A stretch of 64,000 nt of DNA from contig NZ_WKJH01000003.1 of assembly GCF_009674825.1 (NCBI RefSeq), positions 124,001 through 188,000 on the forward strand, given 5' to 3'. The notes under the pieces are model-generated. The model was not told the DNA's origin and ran no database searches. It worked only from the letters and a program-made list of their open reading frames with translations. A program made the translations under genes and the position numbers. This document shows positions 29,401 through 38,438 of the stretch, piece after piece (the first letter of the stretch is position 1; each line of letters begins with the position of its first letter). Origin of the DNA: Maribacter luteus. Its GTDB lineage: Bacteria > Bacteroidota > Bacteroidia > Flavobacteriales > Flavobacteriaceae.

Positions 29401-32400
29401 GGTGTAGCCAAAGTCGGTAAATCAAAGAAGGTTTGACAACCATTGCCATCAATGGCATAAACAGTAATATCTTGGGGAGAACCATTATCAACGATTTCAA
29501 AAGAATTTGATGATTGATAATCCGAATACCCCGTGATACTATATTGATATCCACTACCTACAGTTCCCGGATTTGAAGGATCTACCGTTACGGTAATCGT
29601 AGTAGAGCTATATCTATTTGCGCCTGTTTCACATGCAAAAGGAGGTGCTGTTGCCGTAATGGCAAAATCATCAGGTTCGGTGATTTCCAAATCCCCAGAC
29701 AAGGCTTCACAATTTCTGGCAGAGGTTACGATTACCTCGTAGTTGCCAGGTCCTAAATTCGTAAAAGACCCTGAATTGTTCGTTGTTATCGGAGTTCTAC
29801 TGACAAAATCAACCAATTGATATGAAATTGGTCCATCGACGTCAGTACCAGCTTGCAAGACAATATCGATACTACCATCATTATCCCCAAAACAGGTGAT
29901 ATCATGCAGATTCGTTGCCTCTATAACTGGGGTAACGGCCGCATCCAAATGAATATTCGAAATGGTAAAATCACAATAATCCGTACCATCAAACATGATA
30001 TTGTCCACAACGTGAACGGAGTAAGTCCCCGGGAATATGCCCGTAAACACATTAGAAGTTTGTGTTGTTGAAACTACATTGGAGTTATAGTCGGTACCGG
30101 TAAGCTCAAAAGTAAAATCACCACTACCGCCCGTAGTTTGTATGGTTATCTCCCCATCCGCATCGTTACAGGTAGTTGCTGTCGTAAAACTTCCTGAAGC
30201 CGATAAAAATTCGTAAACATGTGCCGTAGCCTGTGAGGTACACCCGTTGGCATCGACCACGTCTACAACATAATCACCGGGGGTGGAAACAACATAGGTC
30301 CATTCATAAACACTTCCATTCAATACACCATAATGCTCCTCTCCGCCCAAACTAAATAACGGTGTATCTATCGTATCCGGTACACTTACCGTAATATCAA
30401 AAGCCGTGGATGTAAAATCACATTGATTAACAACCGTTGTAGTGATAACAGGAGGAGTATCAGTAGGAATAATACTCGCTATTGCAAAAGAGCTACAACC
30501 ACTAAAATCTTTTACATAAACGTCATAGTCCCCTGCAGGCCCAAAGAAAGTGGTTGCTGAACCATAATCACTAGCAATAGGTACATCACCCTGCGGCATA
30601 AAAGCAAAGCTATAGGAAATACCATCACCTCCCCTACCTTGTACGGTAATGGATCCATCGGAATTACAATTCGCAGGGGTCGTATTTAATATATCAATAG
30701 CTGGTAGATTTTGATCTATGGTAACTGCAACTGCATCGACGCAAGTATCTGTTAAATTCTCAACAATAATCTGATAATCCCCATAAGGTGCATTATAACT
30801 TCCGGTATGTGGGGTCGCCGAAGTAGTAACAGAGGACTCTAAGGTAATTCGTGAGCCGTCCTGTTCGTTCAACAATTCAATCTGTAAAATATCCCCAACA
30901 ATAAATCCTGTGATTTCATACAAAATCTGACCATCGGTACTTGGGTAACACGCAGCTGGATTTGCTGTAGCCGTCACCTCTAGGGTAGATGGACCTTCAA
31001 TCGGAGGAATCTCCTGTTCATAAATACATCCAGTTCCTGTATCAGTCACCATCACAGTATATGTAACACCATATTGAATACCATCAGTCGAATTACTGAA
31101 TGTATGATCGTTTACAGCTGGCGTATTGTTTAATGGGTAGTACGCCGGTTGATGCTCCAATTTTATTTCATAAGAGCCTGATCCACCACTAACACTTACG
31201 GCATAGGTAAAGCCACTATCATCACAAATAACAGGTATTGGAGGAGGAATAGGCGTAATCACCACCTCATTGGTCGTTATGGTTACTAAATCTAAATCGG
31301 TACAACCGTTGGCATCCACAGTAATTACCCTATAATCGCCTGGTATCAAGGCTGTATCGGTTATCGCGTATGGCAACGAAGATCGAGCCACATCATCTTC
31401 CCTAGTAATAAAATTACCAAAGCTATCTTCTATGACAAAACTGAAATTTTCTGTACCGTCTATAACATTGGTAATTTCAATACCACCACTGACTGCACTT
31501 AGTGAACAGGTAGCAGGTATTTCTGTAACCATAGCATTGGGTACTGGCGTAGGATCGTTGTTAATGTCAATGGTACCTGTATACAAACATCCTCTTGCAT
31601 CCTGTATTTCCACATCATATGTACCTACGGCCAAATCCGAAAAAGCACTTTGGGAACCAAATCCTCGATTATCAAAATTAATTAGATAAGGAGGTACCCC
31701 ACTAGTGGCATCCGGGGTGATGACTACCCTACCATTATTGATAGCACCCCCACAACTTACATCAAAAGTTTCTATTGTTGGTGGATCCAAAGAAGCCGGC
31801 GGTGCTAAATATATTGGTGCTGACTCCGCAGAACAAGCACTATTGGTCGTATTTTCATCAAAAACGCGGAATATATAGTCTCCGTCTAAAGTAGTATCGT
31901 ATAAGAAACTATTGGAAGTAAATGTGGTCAATGCCCCCCAAGTAGCCCCATTATCAGCACTCACTTGATACTGTTTGGTTCCCGGTCCTGACAAATAACC
32001 CCCTGTTACACTTACCCTTATTGTTCCAGGGGTTCCTCCACATGGGATTTCAGTTTCAATACTCGTAGAAACACGTAACTGTGGCTCAATGGTTATTGAA
32101 AGATCGTCACTACAATCATTACCATCAACAACCTCAATTGTATAATTACCTGGCGTTAGCCCTGTAAATGTTGGACTAGCTTGTAGCGCTCCCCCATTAA
32201 TACGATACTGATGACCACTTAAAGGTGCCGTACCAGCTGTTGATGTTACTGTTGCAGTTGCACCAAAACTAGGGTCGTAACAAAAATCGGAAGCAGCTGT
32301 ATCCAAACTTATAGTTGGAGCGTTTAAAGGTTCAAGATCAAAAGTAAAGGTATCTGTACAACCTTCTGAATCTTCAACTGTTAAGGTATATACATCTGAA

Positions 32401-35006
32401 GGATCCAATGGGTCCGTTCCTTGGCTAAGGTTACTAAATGTCCTACCCGATTTAGGTCCCACGGTAGTACTTCCATCAGGATAAAGCAAGGTATACCTAT
32501 AAGTACCCCAACCCCCAGTGGCATTTGCAACAACCCGACCTAAATTACCATTGGCACAAGTCATGGCCGTAACCACACTGGTACTTAAATCTATGGGCGA
32601 AGCTTCTTGAATATCAAATGAAGCCGTATCGGTACAACCTGTATCCGCATCAGTAACTGTAATGGTATATGTCCCCGCTCCCGAAAGTGGCAATACAACC
32701 TCACCATCGCTCTGTGGACCTCCTGAAAACAATCCACTATTGATATCATATGTATAGTTATTCGCAAAACCATCGATTAAAAATGTTCCGGTTCCATCAG
32801 TGGCCCCATTACAAACATTTAAATCCCCTCCAGATTTAACCCTTGCCCGGATAGAACTTATTACTGCAGGTGTAAACCCTTCTGTATAGGTACATCCGTT
32901 AACGTCGGTTATCTGAAATATATAAGAGGTACTGGTACTCAGACCTACGAAGGTATCACTAGCCCCATTGTCGATAACGCTTGGACTTATAACCGAATAA
33001 TTGGCTATTGCCGCATTGGCCGTAGCAGTCAACTGTACATCGGAAGATCCCAAAGAACAATTGATATTGCTTTGGGCAAAATCGAGATCCGTTGGTGGAT
33101 CAACATCCAAAATTGTTATTGGCGTTAATTCCAATCGGCATCCGCCCCCGTCCTCTATCATTGGCGTATAGGTTCCCGGTGATAAATTAGCATACGATGT
33201 AGTACCCGTAAAGTTTAGCCCGTCGATACTAAAAACATACCCACTACCAGAGCCTCCGGTAAAAGGCCCAACAAAATCTATTTGACCTCCATTGGTTCCT
33301 CCACTACCATCACAGGTACGATCTGTAATTTTGGTCGCTGAACCGGAAATCACCCCTACACTTGAAACTGTTACATCCGATAAGGGCAGGGTACATTCAA
33401 ATCCTCCTTGTTCATAATGCACTTCTATCTCGTCATAAAGTGTACCTGAAGGCGATGCTGAAACTGATATTTCAGGAGTTGTCTCCCATGCATCCGAACT
33501 ACTGACCCTATAAGATAGATTATATCCTCTTGCATCTGTAACATTAAAATTAATTTTCGCTCCACCATTGGAGCATGTACCATCTGTTCCCGTTGCTGTT
33601 ACCGATGGCGGTAGCAGCGTTTCCACACTGGCCGAAGCCGTAATGGAACAACCATTACTATCGGTAATCACTATATCATATGAACCGGCTGAAGTTACCG
33701 TATATGTCGTTGATCCCGTATTGGTCATGGCATCACCAAATGCCGGTTGTGCGGCTCCACCATTTACCGTAAAAGTATATGGTGCGGCTCCACCGGAGGT
33801 ATTGATCGTAACATCAACATCGGAAATGACATTAGGGGCAATAGTACACCCAAAACTACTATGTACCTCTGTTGAGGCATCAAGAGCAATTAAACCATCA
33901 CCTATTATTATCGGATTTCCAAAATCATCTAAACTTTCTTGTGGCGGGTCTATCCCATTTAGTACATCTCCATAACATTGTTGTGTTTCTACTTGTACAG
34001 TATAGGTGCCAAAACCTACCGCTGAAAAAGTATAAGGATTATCAGAAATTGGAGCTGTGTACTCTTGGACTACCCCACTCGCATCCAACAAGGTGTAAAT
34101 ATAAGGTCCGGGTACATCATTCACCGTTACCTCAATAGAACCTGTTTCCCCATAGCATTGGGCATCGACGAAAGTCACCCCGATATCAATATTGCGTTCT
34201 TCTATAACTATAGGTGTGTAAGGATATTCACAAGTATTCGGTGTATTCTGCAATCTTGCCTTAACCACATACGTTCCAGGAGTTAAATCGGTAAAAATAG
34301 GACCTTGCCAAGGGCCATATCCACTTCCGCTATCAATACTGAACTCATATGCACTGGAAAGATTGGTTATCTGTATTCTTCCCGGTACGTCACAGATATA
34401 ATCTTGCTTTACAAAGGTCTGGGTAATCGTACTTTTCTTAACCTTAAAATAATAATAGGGTCCTGATCCATTGACCCTTACCCTGAATTCACCTCCTGTA
34501 GTTGAAGAAACAGTACTAGCATCAATGGTAAAGTTCTGTGCAGTACTAACCTGAGTATAACAAGAATTTTCCGTTTCGGGACAATCCTCATTAATATCGG
34601 CAGAACAAGAACCTCCTAATATTTCCCATGACACAGAACCAAAAGGAGCTCCTGACAAGGAAACAACCCTATCATCGGAATCACCACAAAGATTAAAACG
34701 CGCAATAGTACTACCATCATTCGTACATGCAACTTCTTCATCGGCACCTTGGATTATGGTGGTGAACATGGGCATCGGTGATGAAACGTTCAATGATTTT
34801 TGTTCTTCTAAAACAATTGACGTTTTGGACGTTTTGGAAACTTCAGTCTCCGAGCTACGTTCTTCCGTAGAAACAACCTTCTCGAGGACTTCCGAAATCC
34901 CAACTACAAAATTGTAGTCATAATTTGCAATAGCCGAAGTGCAAACCGCAGAGAATAGCAACAGCAATATGGCATAAAGTATATGCCTTGGGCTTTTTGG
35001 AAACAT
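26409..35006 (-). CDS. Giant SprB-repeat protein with T9SS type B (gliding-motility) C-terminal domain
   Basis: A 2865-residue secreted, cell-surface protein. After an N-terminal signal segment (LYAILLLLFSAVCTSAIA, about residues 10-28) it consists of some 25-30 tandem beta-sandwich repeats of roughly 85-95 residues, each with a conserved Cys pair and the SprB-repeat theme: C-x-G-x-x-DG near the start, GG-x-x-PY in the middle and L-x-x-G-x-Y-x-V-x-V-x-D-x-x-GC at the end. It closes with the type B sorting domain (IPNFFTPDGDNNNDVW, KIYDRYGRVV, YWYVVNANDKTKLRYVGHF), recognised by the type IX secretion system. SprB of F. johnsoniae is the mobile gliding adhesin; this protein is a shorter relative. 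No other gliding or T9SS genes lie next to it. Function as adhesin is inferred. Confidence 0.92.
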   Translation of the reverse strand: MFPKSPRHILYAILLLLFSAVCTSAIANYDYNFVVGISEVLEKVVSTEERSSETEVSKTSKTSIVLEEQKSLNVSSPMPMFTTIIQGADEEVACTNDGSTIARFNLCGDSDDRVVSLSGAPFGSVSWEILGGSCSADINEDCPETENSCYTQVSTAQNFTIDASTVSSTTGGEFRVRVNGSGPYYYFKVKKSTITQTFVKQDYICDVPGRIQITNLSSAYEFSIDSGSGYGPWQGPIFTDLTPGTYVVKARLQNTPNTCEYPYTPIVIEERNIDIGVTFVDAQCYGETGSIEVTVNDVPGPYIYTLLDASGVVQEYTAPISDNPYTFSAVGFGTYTVQVETQQCYGDVLNGIDPPQESLDDFGNPIIIGDGLIALDASTEVHSSFGCTIAPNVISDVDVTINTSGGAAPYTFTVNGGAAQPAFGDAMTNTGSTTYTVTSAGSYDIVITDSNGCSITASASVETLLPPSVTATGTDGTCSNGGAKINFNVTDARGYNLSYRVSSSDAWETTPEISVSASPSGTLYDEIEVHYEQGGFECTLPLSDVTVSSVGVISGSATKITDRTCDGSGGTNGGQIDFVGPFTGGSGSGYVFSIDGLNFTGTTSYANLSPGTYTPMIEDGGGCRLELTPITILDVDPPTDLDFAQSNINCSLGSSDVQLTATANAAIANYSVISPSVIDNGASDTFVGLSTSTSYIFQITDVNGCTYTEGFTPAVISSIRARVKSGGDLNVCNGATDGTGTFLIDGFANNYTYDINSGLFSGGPQSDGEVVLPLSGAGTYTITVTDADTGCTDTASFDIQEASPIDLSTSVVTAMTCANGNLGRVVANATGGWGTYRYTLLYPDGSTTVGPKSGRTFSNLSQGTDPLDPSDVYTLTVEDSEGCTDTFTFDLEPLNAPTISLDTAASDFCYDPSFGATATVTSTAGTAPLSGHQYRINGGALQASPTFTGLTPGNYTIEVVDGNDCSDDLSITIEPQLRVSTSIETEIPCGGTPGTIRVSVTGGYLSGPGTKQYQVSADNGATWGALTTFTSNSFLYDTTLDGDYIFRVFDENTTNSACSAESAPIYLAPPASLDPPTIETFDVSCGGAINNGRVVITPDATSGVPPYLINFDNRGFGSQSAFSDLAVGTYDVEIQDARGCLYTGTIDINNDPTPVPNAMVTEIPATCSLSAVSGGIEITNVIDGTENFSFVIEDSFGNFITREDDVARSSLPYAITDTALIPGDYRVITVDANGCTDLDLVTITTNEVVITPIPPPIPVICDDSGFTYAVSVSGGSGSYEIKLEHQPAYYPLNNTPAVNDHTFSNSTDGIQYGVTYTVMVTDTGTGCIYEQEIPPIEGPSTLEVTATANPAACYPSTDGQILYEITGFIVGDILQIELLNEQDGSRITLESSVTTSATPHTGSYNAPYGDYQIIVENLTDTCVDAVAVTIDQNLPAIDILNTTPANCNSDGSITVQGRGGDGISYSFAFMPQGDVPIASDYGSATTFFGPAGDYDVYVKDFSGCSSFAIASIIPTDTPPVITTTVVNQCDFTSTAFDITVSVPDTIDTPLFSLGGEEHYGVLNGSVYEWTYVVSTPGDYVVDVVDANGCTSQATAHVYEFLSASGSFTTATTCNDADGEITIQTTGGSGDFTFELTGTDYNSNVVSTTQTSNVFTGIFPGTYSVHVVDNIMFDGTDYCDFTISNIHLDAAVTPVIEATNLHDITCFGDNDGSIDIVLQAGTDVDGPISYQLVDFVSRTPITTNNSGSFTNLGPGNYEVIVTSARNCEALSGDLEITEPDDFAITATAPPFACETGANRYSSTTITVTVDPSNPGTVGSGYQYSITGYSDYQSSNSFEIVDNGSPQDITVYAIDGNGCQTFFDLPTLATPDDITSTIIDVDALNCRDDERVRIQVAGTTDFTVSAVSVAPITPVTNSAGNDYVDMYLPAAGDYIFEVTDNIGGCTYPMPVHTVVEPTSPTVVISEAKAITCFNPGNDGELSIEVTDYIGSYTYNVYSASDTGKTTVLTTGSFDTANNPETITGLTGGNFFVEVISDDVPYCSSDSNVATIRTPNGELEVTAIEVGNTGCNDDTGIIEATGQGGWDGSPYEYRLLVSSDGGATYATEVVPFSNSSRFENLPSGDYQIEIQDVEGCTDTFEINLAPVPQINAGIREPLALQCPGGNNAVLEAYDTSSGDAVTAIAGATGGYPGAGYNYQLLYLNSNDNTDIVSTSGLQNTPTFIGATGGFISEGWYAIEVSSSFDCTFVTEPYYVDPPPAVQPKLVQTAVPGCGGMGEIRLTIENPDPLFTYEYVRIENGVEVGVYTDMTGTSQLFTGVAGITYQFDVRKKNALNICPAVRSNGITMTDATGITLLPNLPDDISCASELDGRIESFANGGVGGNQFYLYSGDPVDAFSPSATATLVRGPQDHGTFEGLDAGTDYYIVVTSGATCSDIAGPFEIVRPEPIIFEANPVPVSCFGDEDGSITIEVTSGGVGLIQFAIEPNFNEFFSDPSNPGTYTFEELPAGSYEILIQDENGCFEKDVLTVTEPPVVSIDDVATTPETCIGFADGTAQLTVSGGTPFVDPITSVSYYETMLVGPDSDGSEVFVRNDDLTFENLAGGETYIVFVQDANMCGTDALIPIEIGVDLTADAIVQYGCEGIFPYSTVSLEMQETGLLPQLLFSLDVDDINVADTVTTWGDLPAGDHTIYIYHENGCTSFEEFTLENYEPLTIDGVKTGPNELTVTASGGFGGYEFFFQGESYGSENVFTTNESVTVTARVVDQNGCEALITVPFEFTGMLEIPNFFTPDGDNNNDVWAPKNREFFPNIEVKIYDRYGRVVAELDAVSNWDGYYDGSPVPSGDYWYVVNANDKTKLRYVGHFTLYR

Positions 35007-35146
35007 AGGTTAAGTCAGTTATGGCAAGAACATGCTTGGATTGGGGTGCAAGTATATTCTTTAGCGTATTTATTTAAACTTATATAATTCTATTTATCTT
35101 TAGGGCTGATAGCCTTTCATATAATATTTAATTTTAACGTCAAAAT

Positions 35147-36268
35147 ATGAAGAATAGTATTACATACCTCTATTTATTCGTTATAACGCTTAATTTTTCT
35201 TGCGCCCAGGAGCCTGAAAATAAGGCAAATACACCAAATAGCATTCCTTTTACAGCAGAGCTATTCGTCGATGGACTCCAAATACCATGGGGCATGGCGT
35301 TTCTTCCTCATGGCAGCATGCTCATTACGGAAAAATCCGGAGATTTGATTCACTTTCAAGAAGGGAAAAAAAACCATATTGCAAATGTTCCTAAAGTATA
35401 TGTTAGAGGCCAAGGAGGTTTAATGGATATATGTTTACATCCCGATTATGAAACCAATGGTTGGTTGTACATAACCTATGCTTCTGAAGAAGGAAACGAA
35501 AAAGGAGGACATACTGCTTTAATGAGGGCAAAACTAAAAGATAACATATTGTATGACAATGAGTTACTTTATAAAGCTGGTCCAAATACCACTAAAGGAC
35601 AACATTTTGGATCACGTATAGCATTTGACAATGAAGGATATTTATATTTCTCTATCGGAGAACGAGGTGCAAGGGACGAAAATCCGCAAGATATAACCAG
35701 GGATGGGGGCAAAATATATAGGTTGAATGACGATGGAAGCGTACCCGAAGACAATCCTTTCATCAACGAAAAAGGTGCTAAAACGGCTATTTACAGTTAT
35801 GGGCACCGAAATCCCCAAGGACTGGTAAAACATCCTGAAACAGGGGAAATCTGGGATCATGAACATGGGCCTAGGGGTGGTGACGAGATCAATATTATTG
35901 AAAAAGGGGCCAATTATGGTTGGCCTTTGATTACATACGGAATCAATTATAGCGGAACGCCCATTACCGATAAAACCGAAATGGAAGGCATGAAACAACC
36001 CATTCACTATTGGGTTCCTTCCATAGCCCCCAGTGGAATGGCCTTTGTAACTTCTGACAAGTATAAAGATTGGAAAGGTAGTTTATTGGTAGGATCCCTG
36101 TCTTTTCAATATCTGGAACGTTTGACCTTGGATGGAACAAAAGTCACGAACAGGGAAAAGTTGTTGGAGAACATGGGCCGGGTTCGCGATGTTCGTCAAG
36201 GTCCCGATGGAATCATTTATGTGGCCATAGAAGGCAAAGGAATTTATAAATTAATCCCTAAACATTAA
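35147..36268 (+). CDS. PQQ-dependent sugar (aldose) dehydrogenase, soluble-GDH family
   Basis: A 373-residue lipoprotein-like exported protein (LNFSCAQE lipobox near residue 19) of the glucose/sorbosone dehydrogenase six-bladed beta-propeller family. Motifs include QIPWGMAFLPHGSMLITEKSG near the start, the catalytic-region GGHTALMR, GSRIAFDNEGYLYFSIGERG and YGHRNPQGLVKHP followed by WDHEHGPRGGDEINI. These enzymes oxidise aldoses to lactones using PQQ in the periplasm or at the surface. The next gene, 10 bp downstream, encodes a c-type cytochrome that is a natural electron acceptor. Not every member of this family truly uses glucose. Confidence 0.9.
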   Translation: MKNSITYLYLFVITLNFSCAQEPENKANTPNSIPFTAELFVDGLQIPWGMAFLPHGSMLITEKSGDLIHFQEGKKNHIANVPKVYVRGQGGLMDICLHPDYETNGWLYITYASEEGNEKGGHTALMRAKLKDNILYDNELLYKAGPNTTKGQHFGSRIAFDNEGYLYFSIGERGARDENPQDITRDGGKIYRLNDDGSVPEDNPFINEKGAKTAIYSYGHRNPQGLVKHPETGEIWDHEHGPRGGDEINIIEKGANYGWPLITYGINYSGTPITDKTEMEGMKQPIHYWVPSIAPSGMAFVTSDKYKDWKGSLLVGSLSFQYLERLTLDGTKVTNREKLLENMGRVRDVRQGPDGIIYVAIEGKGIYKLIPKH

Positions 36269-36278
36269 TCCCCCACAC

Positions 36279-36680
36279 ATGAAATTAAGACTATTGACCA
36301 TCTTATTTTTTTTAATTGGCGTATTCTACACCAATGCACAAGAACCTGAATTACAATCCAGTATGGTAAGGGGAAGTGAAATATATAACGACTTCTGTGT
36401 GGCTTGCCATATGCCTGCAGGAGAAGGTATTCCTTTTGTTTTTCCTCCTTTGGCAAAATCGGATTATTTAAAACAGCAAAGAACTGCAAGTATCAAAGGT
36501 GTGAAATTCGGACAGGAAGGGGAGCTCATCGTAAACGGCGAAACATACAATAACACCATGGCCCCCATGGGATTGGATGACGGGGAAATTGCCGATGTCA
36601 TGAACTATATCATGAATTCATGGGGCAATTCAACGAACGAAATGGTTACAATTAAGGAAGTGGAGGCTATTACCGAATAA
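36279..36680 (+). CDS. Periplasmic c-type cytochrome
   Basis: A 133-residue exported protein: signal peptide MKLRLLTILFFLIGVFYTNA (cleavage near residue 20), a haem-binding motif C40-VA-C43-H44, and a probable axial methionine in the NTMAPMGLDDGEIADVMNYI segment, giving a class I monohaem cytochrome. It probably receives electrons from the PQQ dehydrogenase encoded just upstream and hands them to the respiratory chain. It converges with murQ, the two stop codons being only about 6 bp apart with no clear terminator between them. Confidence 0.9.
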   Translation: MKLRLLTILFFLIGVFYTNAQEPELQSSMVRGSEIYNDFCVACHMPAGEGIPFVFPPLAKSDYLKQQRTASIKGVKFGQEGELIVNGETYNNTMAPMGLDDGEIADVMNYIMNSWGNSTNEMVTIKEVEAITE

Positions 36681-36686
36681 TAGTCC

Positions 36687-37499
36687 CTATGGTCTTACCG
36701 CATCCAAGGCCTTTTTGACAGAACCATGTTTTTTAAGCAATTGTTCCGCCTCATCATAGTCTATACCTAAACCTTCGACCAAGTAACGGGTTCCACGGTC
36801 GACCAATTTTGTATTGGTCAATTGCATATTCACCATTTTATTTCCCTTAACACGGCCGATTTTGATCATCAAGGCAGTGGTTATCATATTAAGTACCAAT
36901 TTTTGGGAGGTCCCACTTTTCATTCGCGTACTACCGGTAACGAATTCAGGTCCAACATTTACCTCTATAGGGATATCCGATACCACAGCTAAAGGGGAAC
37001 CAGGATTGTTCGTAATGCCACCAGTTAACAAACCATGCTCTTTAGCCGCCTGAAGTCCACCGATTACATAAGGGGTTGTTCCAGATGCTGCAATACCCAC
37101 GATCACGTCATTTTCACAAACATTGAACTCTTTTAGATCCAACCAAGCCTGGTTTACATCGTCTTCCGCATTTTCAACAGCTTTTCTAATCGCAGTATCC
37201 CCACCGGCAATCAATCCAATTACCCGGGAGTGGGGCATTCCGAAAGTTGGCGGTATTTCAGAAGCATCCAAAATTCCGAGACGTCCACTAGTACCTGCTC
37301 CAATATAGAATAAACGTCCACCTTTATCAAAACGTTCCGCTAAGGCATCGACCAATTTTGTTATATTCGGAATAACCTCGGCCACGGCTAGAGCCACCTT
37401 TTGATCTTCATTGTTAATACTCTCTAAAATAGTAGAAGTACCCATATTCTCCAATTGATCGTAATTGGAGGGGGTTTCAGTAATCTTTTTATAGTCCAT
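36687..37499 (-). CDS. murQ: N-acetylmuramic acid 6-phosphate etherase
   Basis: A 270-residue SIS-domain enzyme that splits the lactyl ether of MurNAc-6-phosphate, giving GlcNAc-6-phosphate and D-lactate, in the cytoplasm. The family motifs are clear: IGAGTSGRLGILDASEIPPTFG (acid-base glutamate in DASE), GDTAIRKAVENAEDD, GIAASGTTPYV and the NPGSPLA plus STRMKSGTSQKLVLNM stretch. A little shorter than the E. coli enzyme (298 residues) but apparently complete. It is 5 bp downstream of the DeoR-family gene and in one unit with it. With anmK (47.7 kb), NagZ and the AmpG-like permease it forms a peptidoglycan-sugar recycling route. Confidence 0.95.
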   Translation of the reverse strand: MDYKKITETPSNYDQLENMGTSTILESINNEDQKVALAVAEVIPNITKLVDALAERFDKGGRLFYIGAGTSGRLGILDASEIPPTFGMPHSRVIGLIAGGDTAIRKAVENAEDDVNQAWLDLKEFNVCENDVIVGIAASGTTPYVIGGLQAAKEHGLLTGGITNNPGSPLAVVSDIPIEVNVGPEFVTGSTRMKSGTSQKLVLNMITTALMIKIGRVKGNKMVNMQLTNTKLVDRGTRYLVEGLGIDYDEAEQLLKKHGSVKKALDAVRP

Positions 37500-37504
37500 A
37501 AAAA

Positions 37505-38254
37505 TTATATCAGGTGTACGTTGTTGTTCCGAAAAAGTTTAAGTTGATCATCATCCGGTGATAACTCCGTGATCATGGTGTCAACCGCTGTCATATCACA
37601 GGTTTTATATCGATGTCTCGAATTCAATTTTTTTGATATACACAAAAGTATTGTTTTTTTCGAGGCCTTCATAATTGCTTTTTTCACTTGAACAACGTCC
37701 CAATCAAAATCTGTCAACCCGTCCGAGGCATCAACATACCCCGTACCTATAAAACCATAATCCACTTTTATTTCAGATAGGGCATGGGTAGCATTGGCCC
37801 CGATGGCAATTTGTGACTCTTTGGAAATTTTACCCCCAATGAATATAACATCGACCTTCGGTTTTGTGGTCAGCTCCATCGCCACTGGCAAACTCATGGT
37901 AAAGCAGGTCAATTTTAAATGCAAAGGAATTATCCTTGCGAACTCCATACAAGTTGTACCACCATCAATAAATATGACCGCATCATTTTTCAGCAAAGTT
38001 GCCGCTTTTTCCGCAATGGTTATTTTTTGTGGCAACGCATATATATTGGTATTCCTAGTACTACTGGTAGTAAAACCAAGGGATATGGCACCACCATGTA
38101 CTTTTCGCAATTTGTTCTCTTGATCCAATTCTTTAACATCCCTTCGTGCCGTGTCAATTGATACGTCCAATTTCTCGGCAATATCGGTAAGTAACACCCT
38201 ATTATGTAATTCAACTTGGGACAATATGGCCTGATGTCGCTCTTCCTTAAGCAT
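37505..38254 (-). CDS. DeoR/GlpR-family transcriptional regulator
   Basis: A 249-residue repressor with an N-terminal DeoR winged helix (residues about 5-58, LLTDIAEKLDVSIDTARRDVKELDQENKLRKVHGG) and a C-terminal sensor domain of the ribose-5-phosphate-isomerase fold (FIDGGTTCMEFA, AIGANATHALSEIKVDYGFIGTGYVDASDGLTDFDWDVVQVKKAIM). Regulators of this class respond to sugar phosphates. It diverges from nagB across a 184-bp region containing inverted operator-like repeats and is co-transcribed with murQ, so it probably represses both murQ and nagB until an amino-sugar phosphate accumulates. The ligand is inferred. Confidence 0.92.
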   Translation of the reverse strand: MLKEERHQAILSQVELHNRVLLTDIAEKLDVSIDTARRDVKELDQENKLRKVHGGAISLGFTTSSTRNTNIYALPQKITIAEKAATLLKNDAVIFIDGGTTCMEFARIIPLHLKLTCFTMSLPVAMELTTKPKVDVIFIGGKISKESQIAIGANATHALSEIKVDYGFIGTGYVDASDGLTDFDWDVVQVKKAIMKASKKTILLCISKKLNSRHRYKTCDMTAVDTMITELSPDDDQLKLFRNNNVHLI

Positions 38255-38274
38255 AACCGTTTATTTTGATCCTT

Positions 38275-38282
38275 CAAAGATA
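38275..38282 (-). promoter_or_regulatory. -7 element of the deoR-murQ promoter
   Basis: The minus strand reads TATCTTTG, an exact TAnnTTTG match, 20 bp upstream of the deoR start codon. A palindromic half of the operator pair (TTTAATTGCAGT, 38292-38303) lies directly upstream of it. Confidence 0.5.
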
Positions 38283-38291
38283 ATAAAAGAA

Positions 38292-38389
38292 TTTAATTGC
38301 AGTTTTATTCCTTTTTTTTAAACAAAACCCCTATAAATTATATTATAATGCAATTTACTGCAATTAAAACAGCAAAAAACAGCAATTTG
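38292..38389. promoter_or_regulatory. Inverted and direct operator-like repeats between deoR-murQ and nagB
   Basis: TTTAATTGCAGT (38292-38303) has its exact reverse complement ACTGCAATTAAA at 38357-38368. The second copy is followed by two more related elements, ACAGCAAA (from 38369) and ACAGCAAT (from 38379), and preceded by ATGCAATTT. The copies sit just upstream of the -7 elements of the two divergent promoters, where a DeoR-type repressor would bind and could loop the 50-bp spacer. Binding by the adjacent regulator is inferred. Confidence 0.55.
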
Positions 38390-38402
38390 TTTTAAAATAC
38401 AT

Positions 38403-38410
38403 TACATTTG
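38403..38410 (+). promoter_or_regulatory. -7 element of the nagB promoter
   Basis: TACATTTG matches TAnnTTTG exactly; transcription would start about 20 nt before the nagB ATG at 38439. The operator-like repeats end just upstream. Confidence 0.5.
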
Positions 38411-38438
38411 TAACTCAATCATATTCAAGAACAGTCAA

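Noticed and set aside
33568-33975. 135-residue plus-strand open frame inside the giant gene
   Set aside because: It is antisense to the SprB-repeat coding region; the amino-acid pattern mirrors the repeat bias of the opposite strand.
26409-35006. CRISPR array or tandem DNA repeat
   Set aside because: The periodicity is at protein level (SprB-like domains of 85-95 residues); the DNA units are strongly diverged and have no identical short repeats with unique spacers.
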